64,000 bases of DNA from Tragulus kanchil (Eukaryota > Chordata > Mammalia > Artiodactyla > Tragulidae). The stretch covers positions 9,517,141 to 9,581,140 of the forward strand of contig JAIOJX010000025.1 of the NCBI GenBank assembly GCA_022376925.1, in the 5' to 3' direction. Of the stretch, positions 46,614 through 57,394 are shown in pieces (the first letter of the stretch is position 1; the number at the start of each line of letters is the position of its first letter). Under the pieces are notes generated by a model. The model was not told where the DNA came from, did no database searches, and saw only the letters and a list, made by a program, of their open reading frames with translations. The position numbers were made by a program, and so were the translations under genes.

Positions 46614-47300
46614 AATAGGCTATTTGCTCGTGAATTTTTGTCATCGATTCTGGAGAATATACACATTTTAGAGGACTGATGAATAGAGGACCTGATACAA
46701 CATGGTTCTTGGGAAAACTGAACATTCTCATGGCTTCTTGGTTAGAGTGGAGGGAGAATAGAGGTCAGGTGGTCAATGAAGTTCTGGCTTGGAACCATCT
46801 CAAATTGGGTCCACTGGGCCCTGAGACTCATCTGGCAGTCATTTTCCAATTTCCTGACTGAATAATCGGGGTGGACATATTTAGCATCTGGCAGAATGCT
46901 CACATTAGTTCCTTAATCTGTGGAGTGAGAGCTATCAAAATAGGAAAGACTAAGTGGAGGTCACTCAGGTCAAGATGTTAAATCAAAAATGATTCTCTCC
47001 CCTAACTCCTGTGTGAACGGCAGTGATTAGCACCATCCTCGAAGACTTAAAAGCAACCTAGATGGTCAACCTTGTTATATCCCAATTTAATATATCATTT
47101 TTCTTCCTGAATAAATCAGATGAATCATGGCAGGTGACCATGGACTAGCAGAAATATAACCTAGTGGTATTCTCAATGCGGCTATTATGTTGCATGATGT
47201 ACTTTTATTAGAACAGATTACCTTTTAATTTGTGGTATGTGGCCACTGAACAGGCAAATGTGTTCTTTTCTGTACTTGTTATGAATGAGGATCACAAGCA
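46614..47300. other. Unique sequence, no gene recognised
   Basis: No exon or repeat family could be supported. Confidence 0.5.
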
Positions 47301-47526
47301 TTGTTGTTCAGTTGCTCGGTTGTGTCTGACTCTTTGTGACCCCACCAATTGCAGCATGCCAGGCTTCCATGTCCTTCACCATCTCCTGGAGTTTGCTCAA
47401 ACTCATGTCCATTGAGTCAGTGGTGCATCTAACCATCTCATCATCCTCTGTTGCCCACTTCTCTCCTCTTGCCCTCAGTCTTTCCCAGCATCAGGGTCTT
47501 TTCCAATGAGTTGGTTCTTCACCAGT
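47301..47526 (-). mobile_element. BovB LINE fragment, antisense
   Basis: TTGTTGTTCAGTTGCTCGGT, CAGGCTTCCATGTCCTTCAC, ACTCATGTCCATTGAGTCAG and CAGCATCAGGGTCTTTTCCA are antisense BovB. It is part-copied at 48562-48689 by duplication 15. It abuts an ERVL relic at 47527 and was probably inserted into it. Confidence 0.85.
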
Positions 47527-49729
47527 GTAGATAACAGGATATAGTCACAGACTTTCCCTAGGACCAAGGTAACTCTTCTATGGTGACACAATGTAACTTG
47601 AAGGGATCTTGATCTTCTGGTCATTCCACAAAATATCACTTTGGTCCACTATATTGGTGATAGCATATTAATAGTACATAAGCAAGAAATGGCAAGTACT
47701 TTGAATGACCTGGTGAGACTTGTGTACTCCAGAGATTGAGAAAAATGCTACAAAGATTCAGGAGCCTGTCATGCCAGTAAAGGTCATAGGGCCCCCCTAG
47801 TCTTGGACATGCTAAGACTTTGAAGCCAAAGAAGTATAGCACTGGACCCATGTTCATGGAATTCATTGGTTTTACCATGCTCTCTGCCATCTTGTAGCAG
47901 CTGGTTTGAAAGAATTGTGAAATGGCCTTTTGAAGACTTGCTTCTAGCACCAGCCAGGGGACAATACTGGGGCGAGATCCCCTGGAAGGCTGTATGAGCT
48001 CTGAATCAGTGTCCAGGATATGTTCCTGTTCCTCCAGTAGGCAAGATTCATGGGTCCAGGAATCAACAAATGGAACTGAGAGTGGTACGACTTACTATGA
48101 CACCTAGTGACCTACTTGCAACCTTTTTGCTTCCTGTTTCTGAAACCTGATGGTCTGCTGGCCTCAAATTCTTGGTTCCTGAGGGAGGAATGATTCTACC
48201 AGGGGACACAACAAAGGTTCCATTGAGCTGTAAGTTAAGATTGAGACACTTTGGTCTCTTGATACTTCTTGAAACCACAGGCAAAGAAGGGAGTTACTGT
48301 GCTGACTGGGGTATCAACCCTGGTTACTGAGGAAATTGGATGACTACTCCACAGTGGAGGTGAGGAAGAGTGTGTCTGGAGTACAGGAGATCCCTTAGGA
48401 CATCTTTTAGTAGTCACATCATGCCTAGTGAGTAAGGTCAATGGAAAACTACAACAGCCCAACCCAGGCAGGACCTCCCAGAGACCAGATCCTTCAGGAA
48501 TGAAGGCTTGAGTCACTGCACCAGATAAAGAGCCTCTGTCAGCTGAGGTGCTTGCTGAAGGCAAACTCATGTCCATTGAGTCAGTGGTGCATCTAACCAT
48601 CTCATCATCCTCTGTTGCCCACTTCTCTCCTCTTGCCCTCAGTCTTTCCCAGCATCAGGGTCTTTTCCAATGAGTTGGTTCTTCACCAGTGTAGATAACA
48701 GGATATAGTCACAGACTTTCCCTAGGACCAAGGTAACTCTTCTATGGTGACACAATGTAACTTGAAGGGATCTTGATCTTCTGGTCATTCCACAAAATAT
48801 CACTTTGGTCCACTATATTGGTGATAGCATATTAATAGTACATAAGCAAGAAATGGCAAGTACTTTGAATGACCTGGTGAGACTTGTGTACTCCAGAGAT
48901 TGAGAAAAATGCTACAAAGATTCAGGAGCCTGTCATGCCAGTAAAGGTCATAGGGCCCCCCTAGTCTTGGACATGCTAAGACTTTGAAGCCAAAGAAGTA
49001 TAGCACTGGACCCATGTTCATGGAATTCATTGGTTTTACCATGCTCTCTGCCATCTTGTAGCAGCTGGTTTGAAAGAATTGTGAAATGGCCTTTTGAAGA
49101 CTTGCTTCTAGCACCAGCCAGGGGACAATACGGGGGCGAGATCCCCTGGAAGGCTGTATGAGCTCTGAATCAGTGTCCAGGATATGTTCCTGTTCCTCCA
49201 GTAGGCAAGATTCATGGGTCCAGGAATCAACAAATGGAACTGAGAGTGGTACGACTTACTATGACACCTAGTGACCTACTTGCAACCTTTTTGCTTCCTG
49301 TTTCTGAAACCTGATGGTCTGCTGGCCTCAAATTCTTGGTTCCTGAGGGAGGAATGATTCTACCAGGGGACACAACAAAGGTTCCATTGAGCTGTAAGTT
49401 AAGATTGAGACACTTTGGTCTCTTGATACTTCTTGAAACCACAGGCAAAGAAGGGAGTTACTGTGCTGACTGGGGTATCAACCCTGGTTACTGAGGAAAT
49501 TGGATGACTACTCCACAGTGGAGGTGAGGAAGAGTGTGTCTGGAGTACAGGAGATCCCTTAGGACATCTTTTAGTAGTCACATCATGCCTAGTGAGTAAG
49601 GTCAATGGAAAACTACAACAGCCCAACCCAGGCAGGACCTCCCAGAGACCAGATCCTTCAGGAATGAAGGCTTGAGTCACTGCACCAGATAAAGAGCCTC
49701 TGTCAGCTGAGGTGCTTGCTGAAGGCAAA
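47398..49729. repeat. Direct tandem duplication 15 (offset 1164)
   Basis: Copy A is 47398-48561 and copy B 48562-49729, abutting at the shared CAAA. The only difference noted is AATACTGGGGCG versus AATACGGGGGCG. The unit spans BovB and most of the ERVL relic. (Numbering skips 14.). Confidence 0.95.
47527..48561 (+). mobile_element. ERVL endogenous retrovirus relic: pol and dUTPase region
   Basis: Plus-strand remnant of an ERVL (class III) internal region. About 47610-47690 corresponds to the reverse-transcriptase active-site region; the usual YxDD box reads YIGD here, so a catalytic aspartate position is altered. From about 47940 the sequence resembles the integrase end, and 48260-48561 the dUTPase domain that distinguishes ERVL. 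The short distance from the RT region to the dUTPase region implies internal deletions. Stops and frameshifts break all frames. The assignment rests on remembered consensus. Confidence 0.75.
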
Positions 49730-50473
49730 AGGAATATAGAAGGGATAGTGGAAGAAGGCACTAATAAATATCAGCTGTAACCTTTGTTTTCTTTCCTCTC
49801 TTATTCCCTTTTTATGTAATATGGGATATATTGATTTTATATCATAGCATTTAAGTATTATTAATTTTATATCATAGCATTTAAGTTTTGGCATATCAAG
49901 GAAAGAGTAAACATTACTCAAAGTCTTCATGTCTTTTTTCAAGGGAAGAGAGTAGTATGTTTTTTATTGTATTCAGGAATGAGCAACTTGTCAGCAGCAT
50001 ACACCCCTAATATAATGTGATGCTGAGCCCCTGAAGTAGTACTGCCCCTCAAAGAGATCAAGCAACCATTTAGTGGCAAGTTATTTACATTAGACACTTA
50101 ATGTCATGGAGGGCAGTGATTTGGATTTGGATTTGACTAGGATTTACATGTATTTCCAGATATAATATTCTTTCCTATTTGCAAGTTACTTAGCTTTTCT
50201 GTTGTCCAAAGGCTCACAGAGTATCTGACTTAACAACATTTTATCTGGTACGACATTTCCTTGTACCAAGGGGCCCACCTTCATCAAAGAAGGTATAGCA
50301 AAGGATAAATGACCATGGGGTTCCATTCTAGCACATACTACACCATCCATTACCCAGAAGCTGTGATCTGATAAAACTCTGGGCTCATCTCTTGTACATA
50401 TAGCTAAGGCATCCACTTTGGAATGATACTTTAGGAGTCTGGATCTCTGCCTTTCAGGATGCAATATGTACTT
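48690..50473 (+). mobile_element. ERVL relic, duplicated pol/dUTPase plus 3' region
   Basis: 48690-49729 repeats 47527-48565 by duplication 15. From 49730 the relic continues past the dUTPase end into the AT-rich non-coding 3' region of the element and reaches the LTR start at about 50474. No open envelope or other coding frame is seen. Confidence 0.7.
49834..49886. repeat. Short tandem repeat: 23-bp unit, 30-bp period
   Basis: ATTTTATATCATAGCATTTAAG occurs at 49834 and 49864. It is recopied at 50986-51038 by duplication 16. Confidence 0.9.
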
Positions 50474-50607
50474 TGTAATGGTTAATTTTATGTGTCAGTT
50501 TGTCTAGCTCATGCTTCCAGGTGTTTAGTCAAATATTATTCTGAATTTTTCTGTGAAAATGTTTTTGAATAAGGTTAAAATTTAAATTGGTAGATTGTGT
50601 ATAAAGC
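50474..50607 (+). mobile_element. ERVL LTR (MLT2-like), 5' part
   Basis: Begins TGTAATGGTTAATTTTATGT, a typical MLT2/ERVL LTR start, and runs to the junction of duplication 16. It is the 3' LTR of the relic upstream and is cut here by the duplication boundary. Confidence 0.65.
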
Positions 50608-51625
50608 AGTTACTGTGCTGACTGGGGTATCAACCCTGGTTACTGAGGAAATTGGATGACTACTCCACAGTGGAGGTGAGGAAGAGTGTGTCTGGAGTAC
50701 AGGAGATCCCTTAGGACATCTTTTAGTAGTCACATCATGCCTAGTGAGTAAGGTCAATGGAAAACTACAACAGCCCAACCCAGGCAGGACCTCCCAGAGA
50801 CCAGATCCTTCAGGAATGAAGGCTTGAGTCACTGCACCAGATAAAGAGCCTCTGTCAGCTGAGGTGCTTGCTGAAGGCAAAAGGAATATAGAAGGGATAG
50901 TGGAAGAAGGCACTAATAAATATCAGCTGTAACCTTTGTTTTCTTTCCTCTCTTATTCCCTTTTTATGTAATATGGGATATATTGATTTTATATCATAGC
51001 ATTTAAGTATTATTAATTTTATATCATAGCATTTAAGTTTTGGCATATCAAGGAAAGAGTAAACATTACTCAAAGTCTTCATGTCTTTTTTCAAGGGAAG
51101 AGATTAGTATGTTTTTGATTGTATTCAGGAATGAGCAACTTGTCAGCAGCATACACCCCTAATATAATGTGATGCTGAGCCCCTGAAGTAGTACTGCCCC
51201 TCAAAGAGATCAAGCAACCATTTAGTGGCAAGTTATTTACATTAGACACTTAATGTCATGGAGGGCAGTGATTTGGATTTGGATTTGACTAGGATTTACA
51301 TGTATTTCCAGATATAATATTCTTTCCTATTTGCAAGTTACTTAGCTTTTCTGTTGTCCAAAGGCTCACAGAGTATCTGACTTAACAACATTTTATCTGG
51401 TACGACATTTCCTTGTACCAAGGGGCCCACCTTCATCAAAGAAGGTATAGCAAAGGATAAATGACCATGGGGTTCCATTCTAGCACATACTACACCATCC
51501 ATTACCCAGAAGCTGTGATCTGATAAAACTCTGGGCTCATCTCTTGTACATATAGCTAAGGCATCCACTTTGGAATGATACTTTAGGAGTCTGGATCTCT
51601 GCCTTTCAGGATGCAATATGTACTT

Positions 51626-51822
51626 TGTAATGGTTAATTTTATGTGTCAGTTTGTCTAGCTCATGCTTCCAGGTGTTTAGTCAAATATTATTCTGAATTT
51701 TTCTGTGAAAATGTTTTTGAATAAGGTTAAAATTTAAATTGGTAGATTGTGTATAAAGCAGATTTCTTTACATAACATGAGTGGGCCTCATTCAATCAGT
51801 TAAAGGTCTGGATAGAACAGCT
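51626..51822 (+). mobile_element. ERVL LTR (MLT2-like), longer copy
   Basis: Same LTR start, continuing through AACATGAGTGGGCCTCATTC and AATCAGTTAAAGGTCTGGAT. The recognisable sequence ends near 51822, where duplication 17 starts, so the 3' half of the LTR is missing or not recognised. Confidence 0.65.
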
Positions 51823-51920
51823 CAGCTCTTTGAAAAATTTCAGTGGACTATGTTAGACCCATTTGTCTGAGTGGCCACGTCCTTTTTTTTGGGTCATGGA
51901 GGCTTTTAAAAATCTGATGA

Positions 51921-52251
51921 GGGCTTCCCCTGGTGGTCCAGTGGGTAAGGACACCACCTTGCAGTGCAAGGGGCGCCGGTTCGATCCCTGGCCTGGGAAG
52001 ATCCCATGTGCTGCGGAGCGGCTGGACTGATGTGTCCAATCACTGAGCCAGAGCTCTGGAGCGCATGCGCCCAGAGCTGGCGCTCTGCAACGACGGACGC
52101 CACTGCAAGGGGAGGCCCACAGGAGCCGAAGAACAAGGACGGATGAAAATGGAGAAATGAAAGACCAATAGAAGTGGCCCGCCCGCTCCTCTCCCTCCCC
52201 AACCCGACCCCCGCCCAAAATAAATAAATAAATAAATAAATCTTTAAAAAA
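51921..52251 (+). mobile_element. tRNA-Glu-derived SINE, long form (plus strand)
   Basis: Complete copy, 331 bases: head GGGCTTCCCCTGGTGGTCCA, A-box and B-box, a CpG-containing body, the C-rich 3' module CCCCAACCCGACCCCCGCCC, (AAAT)n, CTTT and A-tail. AAAAATCTGATGA at 51908-51920 and 52252-52264 is a perfect 13-base target-site duplication. This is the best type example in the window. Confidence 0.95.
51934..51988 (+). promoter_or_regulatory. Internal RNA polymerase III promoter of the SINE
   Basis: TGGTCCAGTGGG (51934-51945) fits the tRNA A-box and GGTTCGATCCC (51978-51988) the B-box, at tRNA-like spacing. Both match tRNA-Glu closely, so this copy kept an apparently intact internal promoter. 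Confidence 0.75.
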
Positions 52252-52264
52252 AAAAATCTGATGA

Positions 52265-52821
52265 GAGTGCTAGGTGTTCACACTATAAAATTGTATATAT
52301 AAACCATACATAGTTCATTTTGCATATAAATTCAGGGTGAACTAAGGGAAATCCTTCATTAATCTGCCATGTTAAAAACCCTTTTCTGTATCTTCTTTCA
52401 GTAAAGAAGGATCTTGGTTTTGTTGTAGAAGCCAGAATGTCCACAAGGAAGCAACAGATGAAATTAGTTGGTAATGTAGTACCAAGCTTTAGACTAAGAC
52501 ATAAGTCTTCCCCAGGTCACCATATTCAGTCTTCCGGAAGACTGAGAGATTTAAAATGTACCATAAATATTTTATTTCACTTTTAAATAATCACTGAGAG
52601 CCCCAAACAGCATTAACTGCTCCAAATTACCATCAATGGAATGCTTCCAGTTTGTTTAGTTTCAGAACTGTTTACTTATCAATCTAATCCTTTCTTAAAT
52701 GGTAATCAGGGAAGGCGTTCTTAAGCACCCACTATTTGAAGATACTCCTTGATCTCTATTGTAATAGCCTTTTAATTTCCTTTTTATCATATTTGCCACT
52801 AACAGTTGTATTGCTGGTTAA
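52265..52821. other. Unique sequence containing a 20-bp palindrome
   Basis: No gene or repeat recognised; the palindrome is listed separately. The sequence recurs from about 53380 by duplication 17. Confidence 0.5.
52526..52545. other. Perfect 20-bp palindrome with paired ETS cores
   Basis: TCAGTCTTCC followed by its exact reverse complement. The centre CTTCCGGAAG places two GGAA cores head to head, as in palindromic ETS sites. Recopied at 53643-53662. Confidence 0.85.
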
Positions 52822-53035
52822 TTTCCCTGTATTTATTGCCTGTCTCCCCATAGAATTTAAGCTCTGTCAAGGCAAAGACCTTGTTTATCTTGCATATAAC
52901 TGCATCTGTAGGGTGTTGTAGAGAGCTGCACATAAGTCAGCTCTTTGAAAAATTTCAGTGGACTATGTTAGACCCATTTGTCTGAGTGGCCACGTCCTTT
53001 TTTTTGGGTCATGGAGGCTTTTAAAAATCTGATGA

Positions 53036-53366
53036 GGGCTTCCCCTGGTGGTCCAGTGGGTAAGGACACCACCTTGCAGTGCAAGGGGCGCCGGTTCGAT
53101 CCCTGGCCTGGGAAGATCCCATGTGCTGCGGAGCGGCTGGACTGATGTGTCCAATCACTGAGCCAGAGCTCTGGAGCGCATGCGCCCAGAGCTGGCGCTC
53201 TGCAACGACGGACGCCACTGCAAGGGGAGGCCCACAGGAGCCGAAGAACAAGGACGGATGAAAATGGAGAAATGAAAGACCAATAGAAGTGGCCCGCCCG
53301 CTCCTCTCCCTCCCCAACCCGACCCCCGCCCAAAATAAATAAATAAATAAATAAATCTTTAAAAAA
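53036..53366 (+). mobile_element. Duplicated copy of the long-form SINE at 51921-52251
   Basis: Same element and same target-site duplications at offset 1115; not an independent insertion. Confidence 0.95.
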
Positions 53367-54056
53367 AAAAATCTGATGAGAGTGCTAGGTGTTCACACTA
53401 TAAAATTGTATATATAAACCATACATAGTTCATTTTGCATATAAATTCAGGGTGAACTAAGGGAAATCCTTCATTAATCTGCCATGTTAAAAACCCTTTT
53501 CTGTATCTTCTTTCAGTAAAGAAGGATCTTGGTTTTGTTGTAGAAGCCAGAATGTCCACAAGGAAGCAACAGATGAAATTAGTTGGTAATGTAGTACCAA
53601 GCTTTAGACTAAGACATAAGTCTTCCCCCCAGGTCACCATATTCAGTCTTCCGGAAGACTGAGAGATTTAAAATGTACCATAAATATTTTATTTCACTTT
53701 TAAATAATCACTGAGAGCCCCAAACAGCATTAACTGCTCCAAATTACCATCAATGGAATGCTTCCAGTTTGTTTAGTTTCAGAACTGTTTACTTATCAAT
53801 CTAATCCTTTCTTAAATGGTAATCAGGGAAGGCGTTCTTAAGCACCCACTATTTGAAGATACTCCTTGATCTCTATTGTAATAGCCTTTTAATTTCCTTT
53901 TTATCATATTTGCCACTAACAGTTGTATTGCTGGTTAATTTCCCTGTATTTATTGCCTGTCTCCCCATAGAATTTAAGCTCTGTCAAGGCAAAGACCTTG
54001 TTTATCTTGCATATAACTGCATCTGTAGGGTGTTGTAGAGAGCTGCACATAAGTCA

Positions 54057-54407
54057 AGGGCTGAGAAGTATTTGTTAAATGAAGGAATAATACAGTTCAT
54101 GGCAAGAGTCATGATTAAATAATTATCTCGAAAGAGTACTTAGGAATGAGATCTGGGCCATTACTTGTGTTTGTAATCAACTCTTTTCTGAATGATGACA
54201 AAGACGGTGGTGATGGTGAAGATGATAACATCAACTGCCTTTCCTGGTGCTGTGGGGTCAACTGAAGTGGATTGATCAGAAGAAATAGAAAGACACACTG
54301 AAGCTGAAGGAAAACTTCAACAGCATCCTTTAATCTTTGGCTACTGAGAAGACCAGCTGCAGACAATCCCATCTGGGGGCCAGGATCTCAAAGGAACAAA
54401 CTATAAG
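54057..54407. other. Unique sequence, no gene recognised
   Basis: No exon or repeat family could be supported. Confidence 0.5.
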
Positions 54408-54421
54408 CAAAGTTAGTTCTT

Positions 54422-54542
54422 TTCCTTTCTTTGGTCACACCATGTGGCACGTGGTATCTCAGTTCCCTGACTGGGGATCAAACCCATACCCTCTGCAGTG
54501 GAAGTAAGAAGTCTTAACTACTGGGCCACCAGGGAAGTCCCA
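54422..54542 (-). mobile_element. CHR-type tRNA SINE, antisense
   Basis: TTTGGTCACACCATGTGGCA, CGTGGTATCTCAGTTCCCTG, GGATCAAACCCATACCCTCT, CCACCAGGGAAGTCCCA. CAAAGTTAGTTCTT (54408-54421) and CAAGGTCAGTTCTT (54543-54556) look like a decayed target-site duplication. Confidence 0.85.
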
Positions 54543-55538
54543 CAAGGTCAGTTCTTGAAAGAAAGAAAAGTCAAGTCACCGATGGGAATAAGAATGGCAA
54601 ACAGTGATCCCAGTTGCTACCACTGGATGGGCTGGCATCTTCTTGAGCTCAAGTCCTCCACTATTTTCCCAGGCTTTCCATCTTGTCTTTATAACTGGCC
54701 TTGGAAAGCAGTGCTTCCACAGGGAAAGGCCGTATGCCATCCATACTCGTTTCTAGTTCTAGTTTATCGAGAAAGACATATAGAGACATTTATTATTAAT
54801 ACTGTTTCCTGCATGCTTTAACATTTATTTTATATATACGAGTTTAAAGTTTGTATCTTGCAAACAGTTTCTTCACATGTCCAATATTATATGGTGAGTC
54901 TCAGTTATTTGCCACCATATTCATCTTAAGCATTAGGAAATACGCATACTTCCTGCTGTTTAAAATTTTAAACAGAACAAAACTCAAGTTAAAAGAATAT
55001 AGACACATTTGTGAAGTCTATCCTACACTTGCATAAGGAGATAAACGTCAGTACCCTTACGGCCACACATACACAAGGGAAGAAAACGAAAGGAACTTGG
55101 CCTAGAACTTCTTGCTCTATTTCAGTGTGACCTGACATTGTTTTCCTGGTCCACGTCTAGAACTGGCAAGTGGTAGCTAGTTGCCTCCGAGGTTATGCTT
55201 GTGACTTTTATTTCCTGTTTTCACTGGAACCAAGATATCTGAAGAGTGTGTTTGAAAGGATATAGGTTTTCATGATTTCGAGTGTCTCAGTCACAGAGCA
55301 TACAGCAGTCTGGGTCCACTTCAAAGAATGACTTCAAGGCTGAGAACCTCAAACCATGAGGTCCCATTTAAACATGGTTGTTTCCCTGGAGGAGGTGGCA
55401 AGTTCTCAAGATACTCTTGTTTGTGAGACAGATACATGTATTTCCAGGAGAAAAAAGTCTTAACATGGTCCAGCTGCAGACAATCCCATCTGGGGCCAGG
55501 ATCTCAAAGGAACAAACTATAAGCAAAGTTAGTTCTTT

Positions 55539-55657
55539 TCCTTTCTTTGGTCACACCATGTGGCACGTGGTATCTCAGTTCCTGACTGGGGATCAAACCC
55601 ATACCCTCTGCAGTGGAAGTAAGAAGTCTTAACTACTGGGCCACCAGGGAAGTCCCA
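55539..55657 (-). mobile_element. Duplicated copy of the CHR-type SINE at 54422
   Basis: Same element in copy B of duplication 18, one C shorter at CAGTTCCTGAC. Confidence 0.85.
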
Positions 55658-56572
55658 CAAGGTCAGTTCTTGAAAGAAAGAAAAGTCAAGTCACCGATGG
55701 GAATAAGAATGGCAAACAGTGATCCCAGTTGCTACCACTGGATGGGCTGGCATCTTCTTGAGCTCGAAGTCCTGCACTATTTTCCCAGGCTTTCCATCTT
55801 GTCTTTATAACTGGCCTTGGAAAGCAGTGCTTCCACAGGGAAAGGCCGTATGCCATCCATACTCGTTTCTAGTTCTAGTTTATCGAGAAAGACATATAGA
55901 GACATTTATTATTAATACTGTTTCCTGCATGCTTTAACATTTATTTTATATATACGAGTTTAAAGTTTGTATCTTGCAAACAGTTTCTTCACATGTCCAA
56001 TATTATATGGTGAGTCTCAGTTATTTGCCACCATATTCATCTTAAGCATTAGGAAATACGCATACTTCCTGCTGTTTAAAATTTTAAACAGAACAAAACT
56101 CAAGTTAAAAGAATATAGACACATTTGTGAAGTCTATCCTACACTTGCATAAGGAGATAAACGTCAGTACCCTTATGGCCACACATACACAAGGGAAGAA
56201 AACGAAAGGAACTTGGCCTAGAACTTCTTGCTCTATTTCAGTGTGACCTGACATTGTTTTCCTGGTCCACGTCTAGAACTGGCAAGTGGTAGCTAGTTGC
56301 CTCCGAGGTTATGCTTGTGACTTTTATTTCCTGTTTTCACTGGAACCAAGATATCTGAAGAGTGTGTTTGAAAGGATATAGGTTTTCATGATTTCGAGTG
56401 TCTCAGTCACAGAGCATACAGCAGTCTGGGTCCACTTCAAAGAATGACTTCAAGGCTGAGAACCTCAAACCATGAGGTCCCATTTAAACATGGTTGTTTC
56501 CCTGGAGGAGGTGGCAAGTTCTCAAGATACTCTTGTTTGTGAGACAGATACATGTATTTCCAGGAGATTTTT

Positions 56573-56810
56573 TAAAAAGTTTAATTTAATGTATTTATTT
56601 TCATCCATCTTTATTCTTTGGCCATTGCACTGGCCCCTCTCTTTGCAGAGCACCAGCTCTGGGTACATGCACTCCAGAGTGCTGGCTCCTAATTGGACAT
56701 GCCAGTCCAGCTGCTCCGCAGCATGTGGGATCTTCCGGGCCAGGGATCAAACTGGTACCCCTTGCACTGCAAGGCAGACTTTTTACCCACTGGAGCATCA
56801 GAGAAGCCCC
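56573..56810 (-). mobile_element. tRNA-Glu-derived SINE, short form (minus strand)
   Basis: TCATCCATCTTTATTCTTTG through to GGAGCATCAGAGAAGCCCC. TATTTCCAGGAGATTTTT at 56555-56572 and 56811-56828 is a perfect 18-base target-site duplication. The body has lost most CpGs. Confidence 0.92.
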
Positions 56811-56882
56811 TATTTCCAGGAGATTTTTATAGTCATTTTATACAGCAGTTAGCCCCAGCATTGGTGTATTCTAGAAACTCTT

Positions 56883-57187
56883 TTTTTGTGGGGGGAGGGG
56901 GCGGGTTGGGGAAGGAGGGGGACAGGTGGGCCACTTCTGTTGGTCTTTCATTTATCCATTTTTCATCCATCTTTATTCTTCGGCCCATGTGGGCCTCCCA
57001 TCGCAGTGGCCTCTGTTATTGCAGAGCACCAGCTCTGGGCGCATGTGCTCTAGAGCTCTGGCTCAGTAATTGGACACATCGGTCCAGCCACTCCATGGCA
57101 CGTGGAATCTTCCCAGACCAGAGATCGAACCGGCACCCCTTGCACTGGAAGGCTGTGTCCTTACCCACTGGACCACCAGGGAAGCCC
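56883..57187 (-). mobile_element. tRNA-Glu-derived SINE, long form (minus strand)
   Basis: G-rich module at 56888-56925 (GGGGGGAGGGGGCGGGTTGG), then the body and head. TCTAGAAACTCTT at 56870-56882 and 57188-57200 is a perfect 13-base target-site duplication. It lies 72 bases from the short-form copy, in the same orientation. Confidence 0.92.
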
Positions 57188-57394
57188 TCTAGAAACTCTT
57201 AAACCATGCTTACTTCTAAGCAATGATTAAACTTGGTGCAAAGGTACGTGGGGCTGGTGACCACTGTGCACTTAAAAGTGGGCACAAGGAGAGGACTTGC
57301 TCTGCTGTTTCTTCACCCAGTGCATTTTCATTTCCCCTTCCTCATCCCAGAACTCTACTAATGACTGTACTCAACAGAGCTTCATTTGTAGTGA

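Larger units (their letters stand above)
49456..51760. repeat. Direct tandem duplication 16 (offset 1152), overlapping 15
   Basis: Copy A is 49456-50607 and copy B 50608-51760, abutting. Because it overlaps duplication 15, the dUTPase core occurs three times (48292, 49456, 50608). Differences are single bases near 49951-49966 versus 51103-51118. Confidence 0.95.
51822..54056. repeat. Direct tandem duplication 17 (offset 1115)
   Basis: Copy A is 51822-52936 and copy B 52937-54056, abutting. B has two extra C in one C-run (TTCCCCAGG versus TTCCCCCCAGG). Confidence 0.96.
54353..56568. repeat. Direct tandem duplication 18 (offset 1115-1117)
   Basis: Copy A is 54353-55453 and copy B 55470-56568, with a 16-base spacer. 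Differences: G-run and C-run lengths and a few substitutions (ACGG versus ATGG; CTCCAC versus CTGCAC). Confidence 0.94.

Noticed and set aside
47527..51822. An intact endogenous retrovirus
   Set aside because: All frames are broken, the RT box is altered, most of the internal region is missing, and the apparent length is inflated by two overlapping duplications.
51934..51988. A functional tRNA-Glu gene
   Set aside because: A- and B-box match tRNA-Glu, but the acceptor stem is not restored, the element continues into a SINE body, and target-site duplications flank it.
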